Of a DNA stretch of 64,000 bases, positions 51,052-61,321 are shown piece by piece. Source of the DNA: Desulfuromonas sp. (lineage in GTDB: Bacteria > Desulfobacterota > Desulfuromonadia > Desulfuromonadales > Geothermobacteraceae); contig PKUA01000018.1 in assembly GCA_002868905.1 (NCBI GenBank), positions 123,604-187,603 on the forward strand, given 5' to 3'. The notes below the pieces were generated by a model. It was not told the DNA's origin and did no database searches. It worked only from the letters and a program-made list of their open reading frames with translations. Position numbers and translations under genes: made by a program. Positions within the stretch are counted from its first letter, which is position 1; every line of letters begins with the position of its first letter.

Positions 51052-51777
51052 TTACTCGGTTTTCTCCTGCTCGAGTTGCTGCATTTTTTCCATGACCAGT
51101 TCAAGGTGATTTGCCATGGTTGCACGCGCCTTGTCCGGGTCCCGTTCCTTGATTGCCTCAAGGATATCCCGGTGATGGCTTAACAGCCGGTCAATGTATC
51201 CCTCTTTCTGATAAAATTCCATCAGGGCCACCTGGATGGTGGTATGAAACAGGCCGTGAATCGTATCGAGGACATGCAGCTGCAGGGTGTTATGGGTCGC
51301 CGCGGTGATGGCATAATGGAACTTGGTATCGATATCGGCGTCCCAGCCACCGTTGGCGGCCTGTCGCTCCATTTCCCGGTAGAGGGATTCCATCTCCTCT
51401 ATCTCCTCTCCCGTGGCACGCTGGGCGGCGAGATAGGCTGACCAGGTTTCGAGACCGAGACGAACTTCAGCCAGGGCGTGGAGCAGTTTGGGATTTTTCC
51501 CGACCAGGCTGGTCAGGGGATCGGAGAGAGCGTTTTCCGTCAGGGAACGGACGAAGGTTCCTCCCCCCTGTCGGGACTCGACCAACCCCATGGCGTCGAG
51601 GACCATGATTGCTTCACGGACCGAGGGTCGGCTGACGCCGAGCAGAGCGGCAAGCTCGCGTTCGGAAGGGACGCGCTGCCCAGGTTTAAGTTCACCCTCG
51701 GAGATGAGAACCTTGATCTGTTCCACGATTTCCTCGGAAATTTTTTTCGGGCGGATCGGCTTGAATACGTTGGTCAT
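51052..51777 (-). CDS. FadR/GntR-family transcriptional regulator
   Basis: DNA-binding regulator of 241 residues. It has an N-terminal winged helix (ELAALLGVSRPSVREAIMVL, about residues 40-59, then GLVESRQGGGTFV) and a C-terminal FCD helical domain with D/H metal-site residues (for example FHYAITAATHN). The family responds to organic acids such as lactate, pyruvate or acyl-CoA; the effector here is unknown. A TNGTNNNACNA operator lies 22 bp upstream of the start, so it probably represses itself. No obvious metabolic target lies next to it. Confidence 0.92.
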   Translation of the reverse strand: MTNVFKPIRPKKISEEIVEQIKVLISEGELKPGQRVPSERELAALLGVSRPSVREAIMVLDAMGLVESRQGGGTFVRSLTENALSDPLTSLVGKNPKLLHALAEVRLGLETWSAYLAAQRATGEEIEEMESLYREMERQAANGGWDADIDTKFHYAITAATHNTLQLHVLDTIHGLFHTTIQVALMEFYQKEGYIDRLLSHHRDILEAIKERDPDKARATMANHLELVMEKMQQLEQEKTE

Positions 51778-51798
51778 TCCTTTGCTCCATGCTGGAAA

Positions 51799-51809
51799 TG
51801 GTATGACCA
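51799..51809. promoter_or_regulatory. FadR-type operator upstream of the GntR gene
   Basis: TGGTATGACCA is a palindrome matching the FadR-subfamily consensus TNGTNNNACNA in all fixed positions. It is just downstream of a GATAAT -10-like sequence on the minus strand, consistent with autorepression. Confidence 0.7.
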
Positions 51810-51856
51810 GTTATTATCATTGGTGTTGAAAAAAATCAAGTCTCGAATTGGTGTTT

Positions 51857-53068
51857 ATGCGGGAAGATTTGGCTATTATTCATCTTGATATGGACGCATT
51901 TTATGCGTCGGTCGAACAGCGTGATCAAGCGGAGCTCCAGGGGTGCCCCGTGATCGTCGGCGGTAGCCGTGAGCGCGGCGTGGTCTGTGCCTGTTCCTAC
52001 GAAACCCGTCCGTTCGGAGTCCGTTCCGGCATGGCGATGGCTCGAGCTGTGAGCCTCTGTCCGGAGGCCGTGGTGTTACCGGTCAGGATGGGGCGCTATC
52101 AGGAGGTATCACGCCACGTGTTCTCAATTTTCCAGCAGTACACAGACCTGGTCGAGCCGTTGTCGATCGATGAGGCCTTTCTCGATGTGTCGGCCTGTCG
52201 TCGCCTCCACGGTTCCGCCGAAACCATAGCGAACAGAATCCGTCGCCAGGTCAGGGAGGAACTCTCCCTGGTAATCAGTGCCGGGGTTGCCAAGAATAAG
52301 TTTCTGGCCAAACTTGCTTCGGCCGAGGCCAAACCTGATGGACTGAAGGTGTTACCCATGGACGAGATCGACGCGTTTCTCCTGCCTCTCCCCATTGCCA
52401 AGATATGGGGGATCGGGACGAAAACGTCAAGCAGACTTGCCCGCCTCGGTATCAGGACAGTGGCAGATTTGCGGCAGTTCTCAAGCAAGGATCTCCAGCT
52501 GTGGTTCGGTAAAAATGGCGAGCAGCTATATCAACTGGTCAGGGGTGAGGACGCGCGCCAGGTCGAACCGGAGAACAGGTTGAAGAGCCTCGGTGCGGAA
52601 GAGACTTTTGCCAGCGACATCATGGCACCGGAGGCGCTCGACCGGGAACTGGTCGCCTTGGCCGAGAAGGTCGCACGCCGTGTGCGCAACAAAGAACTGG
52701 CGGGACGTACGATCACCCTCAAGGTCAAGTATGCCGACTTTCGAACCGTAACACGCAGCTTGACTCTGCCCGAAGCGATTTCAGGAACGAGAGCTGTGTT
52801 GCGGCATTGTCGCCACCTGCTGGGGAAAACGGAGGCGGGTACCGAACCGATCAGGCTGCTCGGTGTCTATGTCAGTGGTTTGCAGGGGGAGGGTGAAATC
52901 GAGCCGACCCTGTTCGAACAGCTTGAGCCATCGCGGGAAACGGCTGTCGATGAGGCCCTCGATCAGCTTAACGACCGATTCGGTGCATCGGGAGGTCGCC
53001 GGGCCAGCGCCCTTGGCCGGGGCGGTTCAATTCAGAAACCGGAGGAAGTCGGGAAAGGCGGCGAGTGA
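51857..53068 (+). CDS. dinB: DNA polymerase IV (Y family)
   Basis: Error-prone translesion polymerase of 403 residues. It has IIHLDMDAFYASVEQRD at the start, catalytic SIDEAFLDVS (about 105-114), a helix-hairpin-helix region KIWGIGTKTSSRL, and the little-finger domain. ATG 51857 is used; an in-frame TTG at 51848 is possible. Ribosome site weak. The last 42 bp overlap the 3' end of the convergent isomerase-like gene. No LexA box of known type was recognised. Confidence 0.94.
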   Translation: MREDLAIIHLDMDAFYASVEQRDQAELQGCPVIVGGSRERGVVCACSYETRPFGVRSGMAMARAVSLCPEAVVLPVRMGRYQEVSRHVFSIFQQYTDLVEPLSIDEAFLDVSACRRLHGSAETIANRIRRQVREELSLVISAGVAKNKFLAKLASAEAKPDGLKVLPMDEIDAFLLPLPIAKIWGIGTKTSSRLARLGIRTVADLRQFSSKDLQLWFGKNGEQLYQLVRGEDARQVEPENRLKSLGAEETFASDIMAPEALDRELVALAEKVARRVRNKELAGRTITLKVKYADFRTVTRSLTLPEAISGTRAVLRHCRHLLGKTEAGTEPIRLLGVYVSGLQGEGEIEPTLFEQLEPSRETAVDEALDQLNDRFGASGGRRASALGRGGSIQKPEEVGKGGE

Positions 53069-53806
53069 GTCTTCAAGTTCCGGGCGGGTATGGGCTTCCA
53101 GCGTCATGCTCGGCCTCCGGTCGAGACGGCCGGCAAGCTTGAAGACTGATTCTATGTCGATATTCCCCTGGCCGATGGGGAGGTGCGAGTCAGCATCTCC
53201 CCGGTTGTCATGCAGATGCAGGTGGACCATCCGGTGCCCAAGTTGAGAAAACCAGCCAGCCAGATCGGTTTTGGCGAACAGGTTCCAGTGGCCGATATCG
53301 AAGCAGTGGCCAAGACAGGGGTGGTCGAGACGGTCGAGCAGCGCTACCAGGGTGTCCGGGTCTGTCTCGAAGATATTTTCCAGGGCGATGATCTGCCCAT
53401 GCCTCTGCGCCTCATCCAATAGTGGCGGCCAGAAACTGAAGTTCGGCTGCAACCAGAGATTCGGTACCCCGCCATAACGCCAGTGCTCGTAACCGGGATG
53501 GAGGACGATCAGTTTCGCACCCAATAGCCGGCCTGCTTCAAGGACCTGCCTGTAGCGTCGCGCGGTTACCTGCCTTACCGCGGGGTCGAGCGCTCCCGAA
53601 TTCAGATCGTGGAACGGTCCGTGGATGGTCACCTGCAAACCGGCGCGGTTCAATTCAGCGCCGAGCCTCGCCGCGACATCGTGCTGCAAACCATCGAGGT
53701 CTTCGCCGAGAAAGGCGACCTCCGGCTGTAATCCCTTCTCGAGCAGATACGGCAGCGACTGCTCAAGCCTGCCGTACGGCACGTGGACGAAAAGATTGGG
53801 GCTCAT
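53027..53806 (-). CDS. Sugar phosphate isomerase/epimerase-like TIM-barrel protein
   Basis: Xylose isomerase-like/AP endonuclease family 2 barrel of 259 residues. Metal-site candidates are seen in HGPFHDLN, LIVLHPGYEHW, IALENIFETDP, HCFDIGHWNLF, HLHLHDN and LEAH. The family includes sugar epimerases and endonuclease IV; the substrate cannot be told. It overlaps the end of trkA-like gene by 4 nt (ATGA), so it is translationally coupled to it, and tail-overlaps dinB by 42 bp. Confidence 0.8.
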   Translation of the reverse strand: MSPNLFVHVPYGRLEQSLPYLLEKGLQPEVAFLGEDLDGLQHDVAARLGAELNRAGLQVTIHGPFHDLNSGALDPAVRQVTARRYRQVLEAGRLLGAKLIVLHPGYEHWRYGGVPNLWLQPNFSFWPPLLDEAQRHGQIIALENIFETDPDTLVALLDRLDHPCLGHCFDIGHWNLFAKTDLAGWFSQLGHRMVHLHLHDNRGDADSHLPIGQGNIDIESVFKLAGRLDRRPSMTLEAHTRPELEDSLAAFPDFLRFLN

Positions 53807-54816
53807 AGGGAGGAATCCCCCACGGAAGCCATTTTGTCGAGGTTTTCGATGGCGCTCTTTTCGCCGAGGGTGATCAGAATATCGTCACTTTCAATCATGG
53901 TCGCAGGCGACGGATTGAACTGCATCTGTCCGTCAGGTTTTTTGATGCCGACAATGATGATCCCGAGTCCTTTGCGGATTTCAGAGGTCAGCAGGGTTTT
54001 GCCGACCAGGGCCGAGCGGGACCGGACAAGGATCTCCTCGATTTGAAGTTCCAGGTTGTGGCCGGCCGTTGCGATCTCGATGAAATCGACCACTGAAGGG
54101 CGCAGGATCGCCTGGGCCATTCTGGTGGCGCCGATAACGTAGGGGGAGATGACCTTGCTCGCGCCGGCGCGACGCAATTTGATTTCGGAACCCGCCTCAC
54201 CGGCCCGGGCGAGGATGAACAGATTCGGGTTGAGCCCGCGTGCCGTCAGGGTAATGTAGACATTCTCCGTGTCGGAGGTGACCGCGGTGATCAGCCCTTT
54301 TGCTTTGCGAATTCCGGCGGCTTCAAGGGCGGCATCGTCGGTGGCATCGCCATGGACAAACAGGAAGCCTTCGTCGCTGAGCCGGGCGCAGAGTTCAGGG
54401 TCCCGCTCAACGACAACGAACGGGAGGGGTTTTGCGGAAAATTCACGGCAGATCAAGGTGCCGATCCGGCCATAGCCGCAGACAATATAGTGCTGATGAA
54501 GCTTTTCGATCTGTTTTTCCAACTTTTTCCTCCCCATTATCGAGCGCAATTCACCTTCGAGAGTAAAGCGGATCAGGCTACCAATGGCATAAGCGATGAT
54601 CCCCGCACCGAAGACGATCAGCAGCATGGTGAAAGCTTTCCCTTCAACGGAAAGGGAGTGAACTTCTCGGAAGCCGACCGTGGCGAGGGTGATAACGGTC
54701 ATGTAGAGGGCGTCGAACGGAGCCCAACCCTCAATGAAAGAATATCCGGTCGTCCCGAAAATGAGGACGGCAAGAAGGATAAAGAGCGAAAATTTAAAGT
54801 GGCGAAGAGGGTCCAT
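53803..54816 (-). CDS. Potassium channel/TrkA-N (RCK) protein with altered selectivity filter
   Basis: Ion channel subunit of 337 residues: two membrane helices flanking a pore loop (about 10-30 and 62-82), a TrkA-N/RCK domain with the nucleotide fold YIVCGYGRIGTLICREF (about 109-125), and a C-terminal TrkA-C domain. The pore reads TLATVGFREVHSLS: the filter is TVGF followed by Arg50-Glu51 in place of the usual TVGYGD. Members with such a filter are known among bacterial channels, so K+ is likely but selectivity may differ. First of a two-gene leftward unit with the TIM-barrel gene. Confidence 0.85.
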   Translation of the reverse strand: MDPLRHFKFSLFILLAVLIFGTTGYSFIEGWAPFDALYMTVITLATVGFREVHSLSVEGKAFTMLLIVFGAGIIAYAIGSLIRFTLEGELRSIMGRKKLEKQIEKLHQHYIVCGYGRIGTLICREFSAKPLPFVVVERDPELCARLSDEGFLFVHGDATDDAALEAAGIRKAKGLITAVTSDTENVYITLTARGLNPNLFILARAGEAGSEIKLRRAGASKVISPYVIGATRMAQAILRPSVVDFIEIATAGHNLELQIEEILVRSRSALVGKTLLTSEIRKGLGIIIVGIKKPDGQMQFNPSPATMIESDDILITLGEKSAIENLDKMASVGDSSL

Positions 54817-54996
54817 GTCTCGTCAGATCAGTAAAATTGGCCGATCATAACTTTGAACGGGAGATTTAGCAAGAACAGCGCCGGGAGCTTATTAGCCAGG
54901 GGAAATCCTACTTGCATTTCAGGGGATAAAGTGATAAGTAACAACGTTCACAACCATATTAAGCCCTGTACCAAGCCAGGGCTGCGGAGGAAGACA

Positions 54997-55206
54997 ATGA
55001 AAGAAGGTATCCACCCGAAGTACGAAGAGACCGTTATCAAGTGCCACTGTGGCAGTTCGGTCGAGACGCGTTCCACCCTCGGCGGGGAGGTTTCCGTGGA
55101 AATCTGCTCATCCTGCCATCCGTTCTTTACCGGCAAGCAGAAGTTGATCGATACCGCCGGACGGATCGAACGCTTCCGGAAAAAGTACGGAACGCCCGGC
55201 AAATAA
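54997..55206 (+). CDS. rpmE: 50S ribosomal protein L31
   Basis: Ribosomal protein of 69 residues beginning [20 protein letters not shown] and containing [15 protein letters not shown]. The four cysteines (CHC and CSSC) mark the zinc-binding type. GGAGG lies 6 nt upstream of ATG 54997; a longer in-frame stretch from 54853 is not supported. Followed by a perfect palindromic terminator. Confidence 0.96.
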   Translation: MKEGIHPKYEETVIKCHCGSSVETRSTLGGEVSVEICSSCHPFFTGKQKLIDTAGRIERFRKKYGTPGK

Positions 55207-55214
55207 CCCGAAAG

Positions 55215-55234
55215 AGCGGCCCGATCGGGCCGCT
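55215..55234 (+). terminator. Terminator after rpmE
   Basis: A perfect 20-bp palindrome (55215-55234), flanked by AAAG and TTTCTTTTTC. It can form a hairpin in either direction and lies 8 bp after the rpmE stop. Confidence 0.8.
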
Positions 55235-55281
55235 TTCTTTTTCTGCCGGGTTTTTGCACCGGCACTCTCGAGGCCAAAACC

Positions 55282-55968
55282 ATGCAGGTGCAGCTTCTGA
55301 CGCATACTCCGGAACCGGAACGGGTGGTTGCGGCCGCGGCGCGGCTCTGCTATTCCGCGGCCAATATCGATGCCCTGCTCGACACGGAGCAGAACAAGCA
55401 GATAGCGCTGCTTGACAAGATCCTCGATCTCGGCCATTTTTCGGTGCTGGAACATGCCAGTTTCACCTTTGGCATCGAGGGAATCAGCCGGGCCTGTTCC
55501 CACCAGCTGGTCCGGCACCGGATCGCCTCCTACTCCCAGCAGAGCCAGCGCTACGTGACCCATGCCGAGCGGTTCGAGGCGGTTGTCCCTGAGTCGATTG
55601 CGGGCGATGCGAAGTTCAAGCGACGGTTCGACCAGTTTCTTGACCAGGCCCACGAACTTTACGGCGATCTGCTCGAGGCCGGTATCCCGGCCGAAGACGC
55701 CCGTTTCGTGCTGCCGAATGCTGCGGCGACCAAGCTGGTGATGACCATGAACGGGCGGGAGTTACATCATTTTTTCGCTTTGCGCTGTTGCCGGCGAGCG
55801 CAGTGGGAGATTCGCGAGATGGCGAAGCAGATGCTCAAACTGGCACGGCAGGCAGCCCCGGCGCTGTTTGCGAATGCCGGCCCCGGCTGCCTGCGCGGCA
55901 AGTGCCCGGAGGGGAAGATGACCTGCGGGGAGCCGGAGGCGGTCCGCAGGGAATATGCCGAACTCTAA
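55282..55968 (+). CDS. thyX: FAD-dependent thymidylate synthase ThyX
   Basis: Makes dTMP from dUMP with methylene-tetrahydrofolate and reduced flavin. It has 228 residues with the family motif RHRIASYSQQSQR (RHR-x2-S-x4-S-x-R) and LEHASFTF, then the C-terminal FALRCCRRAQWEIRE. Its presence suggests ThyA may be missing, which cannot be checked here. Followed 27 bp later by prfA. Confidence 0.96.
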   Translation: MQVQLLTHTPEPERVVAAAARLCYSAANIDALLDTEQNKQIALLDKILDLGHFSVLEHASFTFGIEGISRACSHQLVRHRIASYSQQSQRYVTHAERFEAVVPESIAGDAKFKRRFDQFLDQAHELYGDLLEAGIPAEDARFVLPNAAATKLVMTMNGRELHHFFALRCCRRAQWEIREMAKQMLKLARQAAPALFANAGPGCLRGKCPEGKMTCGEPEAVRREYAEL

Positions 55969-55995
55969 TCGATTGCCGGTTAAAAAAGAGCTGAG

Positions 55996-57063
55996 ATGTT
56001 CAATAAACTCGAAGAAGTTGAAGACCGGTTTCGCGAGGTGGAAGGACTCCTCTCCGACCCTGGTGTCGTTTCAGACCAGGCCCGGTTCCGGAGCCTGACC
56101 AAGGAGCATGCCGAGCTGAGTGAAGTGGTGGCGACCTTCTCGCGCTACAAGCGGGTGAAGGCCGACCTGGAGGGGAACCGGGAGCTGCTCAAGGATAACG
56201 AACCGGAGATGCGGGAGATCGCCAAGGAAGAGATCCCCGGTTTCGAGGCACAACTGCAGGAGCTTGAAGAAGAGCTGAAACTGCTGTTGCTGCCGAAAGA
56301 TCCGAATGACGGCAAGAACATCATTCTCGAGATCCGGGCCGGAACCGGCGGCGAGGAGGCCTCCCTGTTCAGCGCCGACCTGTTCCGGATGTATTCCCGC
56401 TACGCCGAACGCCAGGGGTGGAAAGTCGAGATGCTCAGCCTCTCCGAATCTGACAGCGGTGGTTTCAAGGAAGTCATCGCCGAGGTCAGCGGCGACAGGG
56501 TCTATTCTCGTCTCAAGTTCGAAAGCGGCACCCACCGGGTCCAGCGGGTGCCGGAGACCGAGGCACAAGGGAGAATTCACACCTCCGCCTGCACCGTAGC
56601 GGTTCTGCCGGAGGCTGAGGACGTCGATATCGACATCAACCCGTCCGACCTGCGCATCGACCTGTTCAGGGCGTCGGGGGCTGGTGGACAGCACGTCAAT
56701 AAAACCGAATCAGCGGTCCGGATCACCCATGTGCCGACCGGCGTCGTCGTCTCCTGCCAGGATGAGAAATCCCAGCACAAGAACAAGGCGAGGGCGCTGA
56801 AGGTCCTGAAGTCAAGGCTGTACGACCAGCTCCTGGCGGAACAGCAGTCGGAGCAGGCCGCCGACCGCAAGTCCCAGGTCGGTAGCGGCGACCGGAGTGA
56901 ACGGATTCGAACCTACAATTTCCCGCAGGGGCGCTGCACCGACCACCGGATCGGCCTGACCCTCTACAAGCTCGACCAGATCATGCAGGGGGATATCGAC
57001 GAGGTCATCGACGCCCTGGTGACGCATAACCAGGCCGACCTGCTCGCCGGCCAGGAGAGCTGA
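55996..57063 (+). CDS. prfA: Peptide chain release factor 1
   Basis: Recognises UAA and UAG and releases peptides. It has 355 residues with the GGQ in [18 protein letters not shown] (about 233-235), and the codon-recognition region around [18 protein letters not shown]. Its modifying enzyme prmC follows 1 nt after the stop, the standard arrangement. Confidence 0.97.
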   Translation: MFNKLEEVEDRFREVEGLLSDPGVVSDQARFRSLTKEHAELSEVVATFSRYKRVKADLEGNRELLKDNEPEMREIAKEEIPGFEAQLQELEEELKLLLLPKDPNDGKNIILEIRAGTGGEEASLFSADLFRMYSRYAERQGWKVEMLSLSESDSGGFKEVIAEVSGDRVYSRLKFESGTHRVQRVPETEAQGRIHTSACTVAVLPEAEDVDIDINPSDLRIDLFRASGAGGQHVNKTESAVRITHVPTGVVVSCQDEKSQHKNKARALKVLKSRLYDQLLAEQQSEQAADRKSQVGSGDRSERIRTYNFPQGRCTDHRIGLTLYKLDQIMQGDIDEVIDALVTHNQADLLAGQES

Positions 57064-57064
57064 C

Positions 57065-57913
57065 TTGGCGGAGACCTGGACAGTCCTGAAGGTTCTGCAA
57101 TGGACGGCCGGGCATCTGTCGGACAAAGGGGTGGAATCGGCGCGCCTCGATGCCGAGTTGCTGTTGGCTGATCTGTTGGCGCTGGACCGGGTCGGACTCT
57201 ACCTGAACTATGACCGCCCCCTGCAGGAGGTCGAGCTCACCGCCTACCGGGAACGAGTCAAGCGGCGGGCCGGGCGTGAACCGTTGCAATACCTCCTCGG
57301 TCGGACGGAGTTCTGGTCGCTTGCGCTGAACGTTTCACCGGCGGTGCTGATTCCCCGCCCGGAGACGGAGATCCTGGTCGAGGAGGCTCTCAAGCGGTTG
57401 CCGTCGAATGCGGCGACCCTTGATGTCGGGACAGGCAGCGGCGCCATAGCCCTTGCTCTTGCCCATGAGCGGCGGGACCTCAAGATTATCGGTCTCGATG
57501 CTTCGGCGGATGCGTTGCAGGTGGCCGCCGCCAACGGCGCCCGTCTCGCTCTGCAAGAGCGGGTCGAGTGGTCGCACGGCGATCTGCATCAACTGCCAGC
57601 CGGTCCGTTCGACATGGTTGTGAGCAACCCGCCTTATATCCCGAAGGCCGATTTGGCCGGGCTGATGCCGGAGGTTCAGAAATTTGAGCCGCAGGTCGCC
57701 CTCGACGGAGGCATTGACGGCCTCGAAGCCTACCGGGCTTTGAGTTCCCAGACCGACAGCCTTTCTCCCGGTGGCTGGTTGCTGGTTGAAGTCGGGATCG
57801 GGCAGGCCGAGGACGTTAGAGAACTGTTCGGCTCAGCCGGACTCGGCGAACTGTTCGTACGAAACGATTTGGCCGATATCCCCCGGGTGGTCGGTGGCCG
57901 GCGCTGCGCGTAG
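57065..57913 (+). CDS. prmC: Peptide chain release factor N5-glutamine methyltransferase PrmC
   Basis: Methylates the Gln of the release-factor GGQ. It has 282 residues with a helical N-terminal domain, the SAM motif DVGTGSGAIALALA and the catalytic SNPPYI. The start is TTG at 57065, immediately after prfA. Full length. Confidence 0.95.
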   Translation: MAETWTVLKVLQWTAGHLSDKGVESARLDAELLLADLLALDRVGLYLNYDRPLQEVELTAYRERVKRRAGREPLQYLLGRTEFWSLALNVSPAVLIPRPETEILVEEALKRLPSNAATLDVGTGSGAIALALAHERRDLKIIGLDASADALQVAAANGARLALQERVEWSHGDLHQLPAGPFDMVVSNPPYIPKADLAGLMPEVQKFEPQVALDGGIDGLEAYRALSSQTDSLSPGGWLLVEVGIGQAEDVRELFGSAGLGELFVRNDLADIPRVVGGRRCA

Positions 57914-57965
57914 CCCGGTCGTTTTGTCACATTAATTTTATCCTGATTCAATAAGTCACGAGGCT

Positions 57966-59222
57966 ATGGACAAGATTGTTATACAGGGCGGCCGACGCCT
58001 GCGGGGGAGCGTCCCTGTCAGCGGAGCAAAAAATGCGGCGCTCCCGCTGTTGTTTGCCACCCTGCTCGGCTCCGGCGTGAGTCGTCTGCAGAATGTGCCG
58101 GAACTGCGGGACATCCGAACCGTCGCCAAGCTGTTGCAAATTTTCGGGGCGGAGGTCCGCTGCGACGATGGCAGCATGGAGGTCGATACCCGGAGTGTCC
58201 TTTCGGTCGAGGCCCCATATGAGCTGGTCAAAACCATGCGCGCCTCGGTTCTTTCCCTTGGGCCGCTGCTCGCCCGTTTCGGGCATGCCCGCGTCAGCCT
58301 GCCGGGGGGCTGCGCCATTGGCGCCCGGCCGATCAATCTGCACCTGAAGGGGCTGGAAGCGATGGGCGCGGAGATCGAACTTGATCACGGGTATGTCGAG
58401 GCGCGGGCGGCCCGCTTGAAAGGGGCCAGGATTTATCTCGACCTGCCGACGGTGACCGGCACCGAAAACCTGATGATGGCCGCAACTCTGGCTCGCGGAG
58501 AAACCGTTCTGGAGAATGCCGCGTGCGAGCCGGAGATTGTCGATTTGGCGGAGGCCCTGATCAAGATGGGGGCGACGATCGAGGGGGCCGGCACCGATAC
58601 CATCCGCATCCAGGGGGCGGACGACCTCGTCCCCTACGAGCACAAGACCATGCCGGATCGGATCGAGGCCGGCACTTTCCTTGTGGCCGGGGCTATCACC
58701 GGCGGGGACCTGACAGTGACCGGTGCCCGAGAACGCCATCTGGAGGCCCTGATCGCCAAACTGCGGGAAGCGGGTGCTGCGGTGACGGAAACCGGGTCCG
58801 GTCTGCATGTCAGCGCACCGGAGAGGCTGAGTGCCGTTGACATCAAGACCTCTTATCATCCCGGGTTTCCGACCGATATGCAGGCGCAGTTCATGGCCCT
58901 GATGTGCCTGGCGGAAGGGACCAGCCTCATCCGCGAAAATGTGTTCGAAAACCGCTTCATGCATGTCTGCGAGCTGCAGCGGATGGGAGCGGACATTACT
59001 ATTGACGGTCATACCGCCAAGATCAAAGGGGTGGAGAGCCTGTGCGGCGCGCCGGTCATGGCGACCGACTTGCGCGCTTCGGCTTCGCTGGTTCTGGCCG
59101 GTTTGGCTGCAGAGAACACCACGGAGGTGGCTAGGATCTATCACCTCGATCGCGGTTATGAAAAGATTGAGCGAAAATTGGTGGCGGTCGGCGCCAGTAT
59201 CGAACGGGTTGCGGCCGATTGA
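57966..59222 (+). CDS. murA: UDP-N-acetylglucosamine 1-carboxyvinyltransferase MurA
   Basis: First committed enzyme of peptidoglycan synthesis, joining enolpyruvate to UDP-GlcNAc. It has 418 residues with N-terminal [16 protein letters not shown] and catalytic Cys116 in [16 protein letters not shown], so it is of the fosfomycin-sensitive Cys type. Full length. It lies 52 bp after prmC and 103 bp before hisG. Confidence 0.97.
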   Translation: MDKIVIQGGRRLRGSVPVSGAKNAALPLLFATLLGSGVSRLQNVPELRDIRTVAKLLQIFGAEVRCDDGSMEVDTRSVLSVEAPYELVKTMRASVLSLGPLLARFGHARVSLPGGCAIGARPINLHLKGLEAMGAEIELDHGYVEARAARLKGARIYLDLPTVTGTENLMMAATLARGETVLENAACEPEIVDLAEALIKMGATIEGAGTDTIRIQGADDLVPYEHKTMPDRIEAGTFLVAGAITGGDLTVTGARERHLEALIAKLREAGAAVTETGSGLHVSAPERLSAVDIKTSYHPGFPTDMQAQFMALMCLAEGTSLIRENVFENRFMHVCELQRMGADITIDGHTAKIKGVESLCGAPVMATDLRASASLVLAGLAAENTTEVARIYHLDRGYEKIERKLVAVGASIERVAAD

Positions 59223-59325
59223 TCCCGGAAGAATTGCGTCGGCCGGTCGGTTGCAGTAAACTGCCGACTTAACCCGTTTTCTCCGACTTTTGCCGGAGGC
59301 ACAGCACGTTCAAGGCGAGCATGAT

Positions 59326-59988
59326 ATGAGTGACTGGATTACCTTCGCCCTCCCCAAGGGGCGGATTATGGAAGACAGCATGGAGCTGTTCGGGCAGATC
59401 GGCATCACCTGTCCGGAAATGGCCAAGCCGAGCCGCAAGCTGGTATTCGAGAACCGGGAGGAGAAGTTCCGTTTCATGGCAGTGCGGGCGACTGACGTTC
59501 CGACTTATGTCGAGTATGGCTGTGCCGACCTCGGTGTGGTTGGCCGGGATACCCTGCTCGAGCAGGGGAAGGACCTTTACGAGCCGCTCGACCTGAAGTT
59601 CGGTTATTGCCGACTGGTTGTTGCCGAGCCGAAGGAATTGTGCCAGGGGGATGATCCGGCGAGCTGGTCGAATATCCGGGTCGCCACCAAGTATCCGAAT
59701 ATCACCGAGCGCTATTTTGCGGCCAAGGGGATTCAGGTTGAGCTGATCAAGCTCTACGGCTCCATCGAGTTGGCACCGCTGGTCGGACTCTCCGAGCGGA
59801 TCGTTGACCTGGTTTCAACCGGTGGTACCATGAAGGCCAATAACCTGGTCGAGGTGGAGACCATCGCCGAAGTAACCAGCCGGTTGATCGTCAACCGCGC
59901 CAGTCTCAAGACCAAGCACCGCCGCATCAGCCGGATCATTCATGACCTGGAGCAGGTGGTCGGTGACGAAGTGCGAATTTCAACCTGA
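59326..59988 (+). CDS. hisG: ATP phosphoribosyltransferase HisG (short form)
   Basis: First histidine biosynthesis enzyme. It has 220 residues with LPKGRIMEDSMELF at the start and DLVSTGGTMKANNLVE near the end. The short length lacks the C-terminal regulatory domain, so a HisZ partner is expected elsewhere. The ATG at 59326 is preferred over an upstream in-frame ATG at 59290. Its stop overlaps the hisD ATG by one base. Confidence 0.96.
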   Translation: MSDWITFALPKGRIMEDSMELFGQIGITCPEMAKPSRKLVFENREEKFRFMAVRATDVPTYVEYGCADLGVVGRDTLLEQGKDLYEPLDLKFGYCRLVVAEPKELCQGDDPASWSNIRVATKYPNITERYFAAKGIQVELIKLYGSIELAPLVGLSERIVDLVSTGGTMKANNLVEVETIAEVTSRLIVNRASLKTKHRRISRIIHDLEQVVGDEVRIST

Positions 59989-61304
59989 TGGGCAATGAGA
60001 TGATCAGAATCCTCCGTTTTCACGATGATAATTTCGCCACGGTGTTCGGTGCCATCGAGCAGCGGGGCGAAGCCCCCCCCGCCGGGGTGCTGGAGACGGT
60101 GCAGTCGATTATCGCAGATGTCCGCGCGCGTGGGGATGAGGCGCTGGTCGAGTTGACCCGAAAGTTCGACCGTCTCGACCTGGCTGCGGACGGTTTCGAG
60201 GTCACGGCTGAGGAAATTGACGCAGCCTGTGCCGCGGTTGAACCGCAGGCGTACGCCGACCTGGAACTGGCGGCCCGTCGGATCGCCGATTACCACCGGA
60301 AGCAGAAGCAGGAGACCTGGCTCTCCACTGACGAAACCGATGTCATGGTCGGCCAGATGGTCCGCCCCCTCGATCGGGTTGGGATCTATGTTCCGGGCGG
60401 CAAGGCGACTTATCCCTCGTCGGTGCTGATGAACGCGGTCCCGGCCAGGGTCGCCGGCGTCGGCGAGGTCGTCATGGTGGTGCCGATGCCGGACGGGCAG
60501 GTCAACCCGCATGTCCTGGCGGCGGCGCGAATCGCCGGGGTCGATCGAATTTTCAAGCTCGGCGGCGCTCAGGCGGTGGCCGCCCTCGCCTACGGGACGG
60601 CGACTGTGCCGCGGGTCGACAAGATCACCGGGCCCGGCAACATCTATGTTGCAACCGCCAAGCAGTTGGTGTTCGGCCAGGTTGACATCGACATGATCGC
60701 CGGCCCGAGTGAGATTCTGATCATCAACGACGGCAGCGGCAACCCGGAACATATCGCAGCCGACCTGCTCTCCCAGGCGGAACACGACGAGCTCGCTTCG
60801 TCGGTTCTGATCACCACCTCCGAAGAGATGGCAGACGCCGTCCGCCTGGCTGTGGAGCGCCAGCTCTCCGCGCTGTCCCGTGAGAGTATCGCCAGGCAGT
60901 CGATCGAGCGCTACGGTGCGATTATCCTGGCGCGCGACCTGGGCGAGGCGGCCGAGTTCTCCAACCGGTTGGCGCCGGAACATCTGGAGCTGGCGGTTGC
61001 CGACCCGTTCGGCCTGTTGCCGCAGATCAGGCATGCCGGGGCGGTTTTCCTCGGTCACCACACCCCGGAGGCGGCCGGTGATTACCTGGCAGGTCCGAAT
61101 CACACCCTGCCGACCGGGGGGACGGCCCGCTTCTTCTCGCCGCTGTCGCTCGAGGATTTCGTCAAAAAGTCGAGCCTGGTCTGCTTCAGTCGCGAGGGGC
61201 TGCAGCGCCTGGGTGAACCGATCGTCCGGATTGCCAACCTCGAAGGGCTCGAAGCCCATGGCAAGTCGGTGGCGCTGAGACTGGCCGAAACCGATAAGCC
61301 GTAA
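59988..61304 (+). CDS. hisD: Histidinol dehydrogenase
   Basis: Two-step NAD oxidation of histidinol to histidine. It has 438 residues with [33 protein letters not shown], the zinc region [16 protein letters not shown], and the C-terminal [22 protein letters not shown] at 59988 is in the TGATG overlap with hisG; an internal ATG at 60000 is also possible. Confidence 0.97.
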   Translation: MGNEMIRILRFHDDNFATVFGAIEQRGEAPPAGVLETVQSIIADVRARGDEALVELTRKFDRLDLAADGFEVTAEEIDAACAAVEPQAYADLELAARRIADYHRKQKQETWLSTDETDVMVGQMVRPLDRVGIYVPGGKATYPSSVLMNAVPARVAGVGEVVMVVPMPDGQVNPHVLAAARIAGVDRIFKLGGAQAVAALAYGTATVPRVDKITGPGNIYVATAKQLVFGQVDIDMIAGPSEILIINDGSGNPEHIAADLLSQAEHDELASSVLITTSEEMADAVRLAVERQLSALSRESIARQSIERYGAIILARDLGEAAEFSNRLAPEHLELAVADPFGLLPQIRHAGAVFLGHHTPEAAGDYLAGPNHTLPTGGTARFFSPLSLEDFVKKSSLVCFSREGLQRLGEPIVRIANLEGLEAHGKSVALRLAETDKP

Positions 61305-61321
61305 CCGTTTTGGGAGGAGCT

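Noticed and set aside
52105..52120. Second parS (CCACGTG) within dinB
   Set aside because: The flanking arms do not form the TGTT...AACA palindrome.
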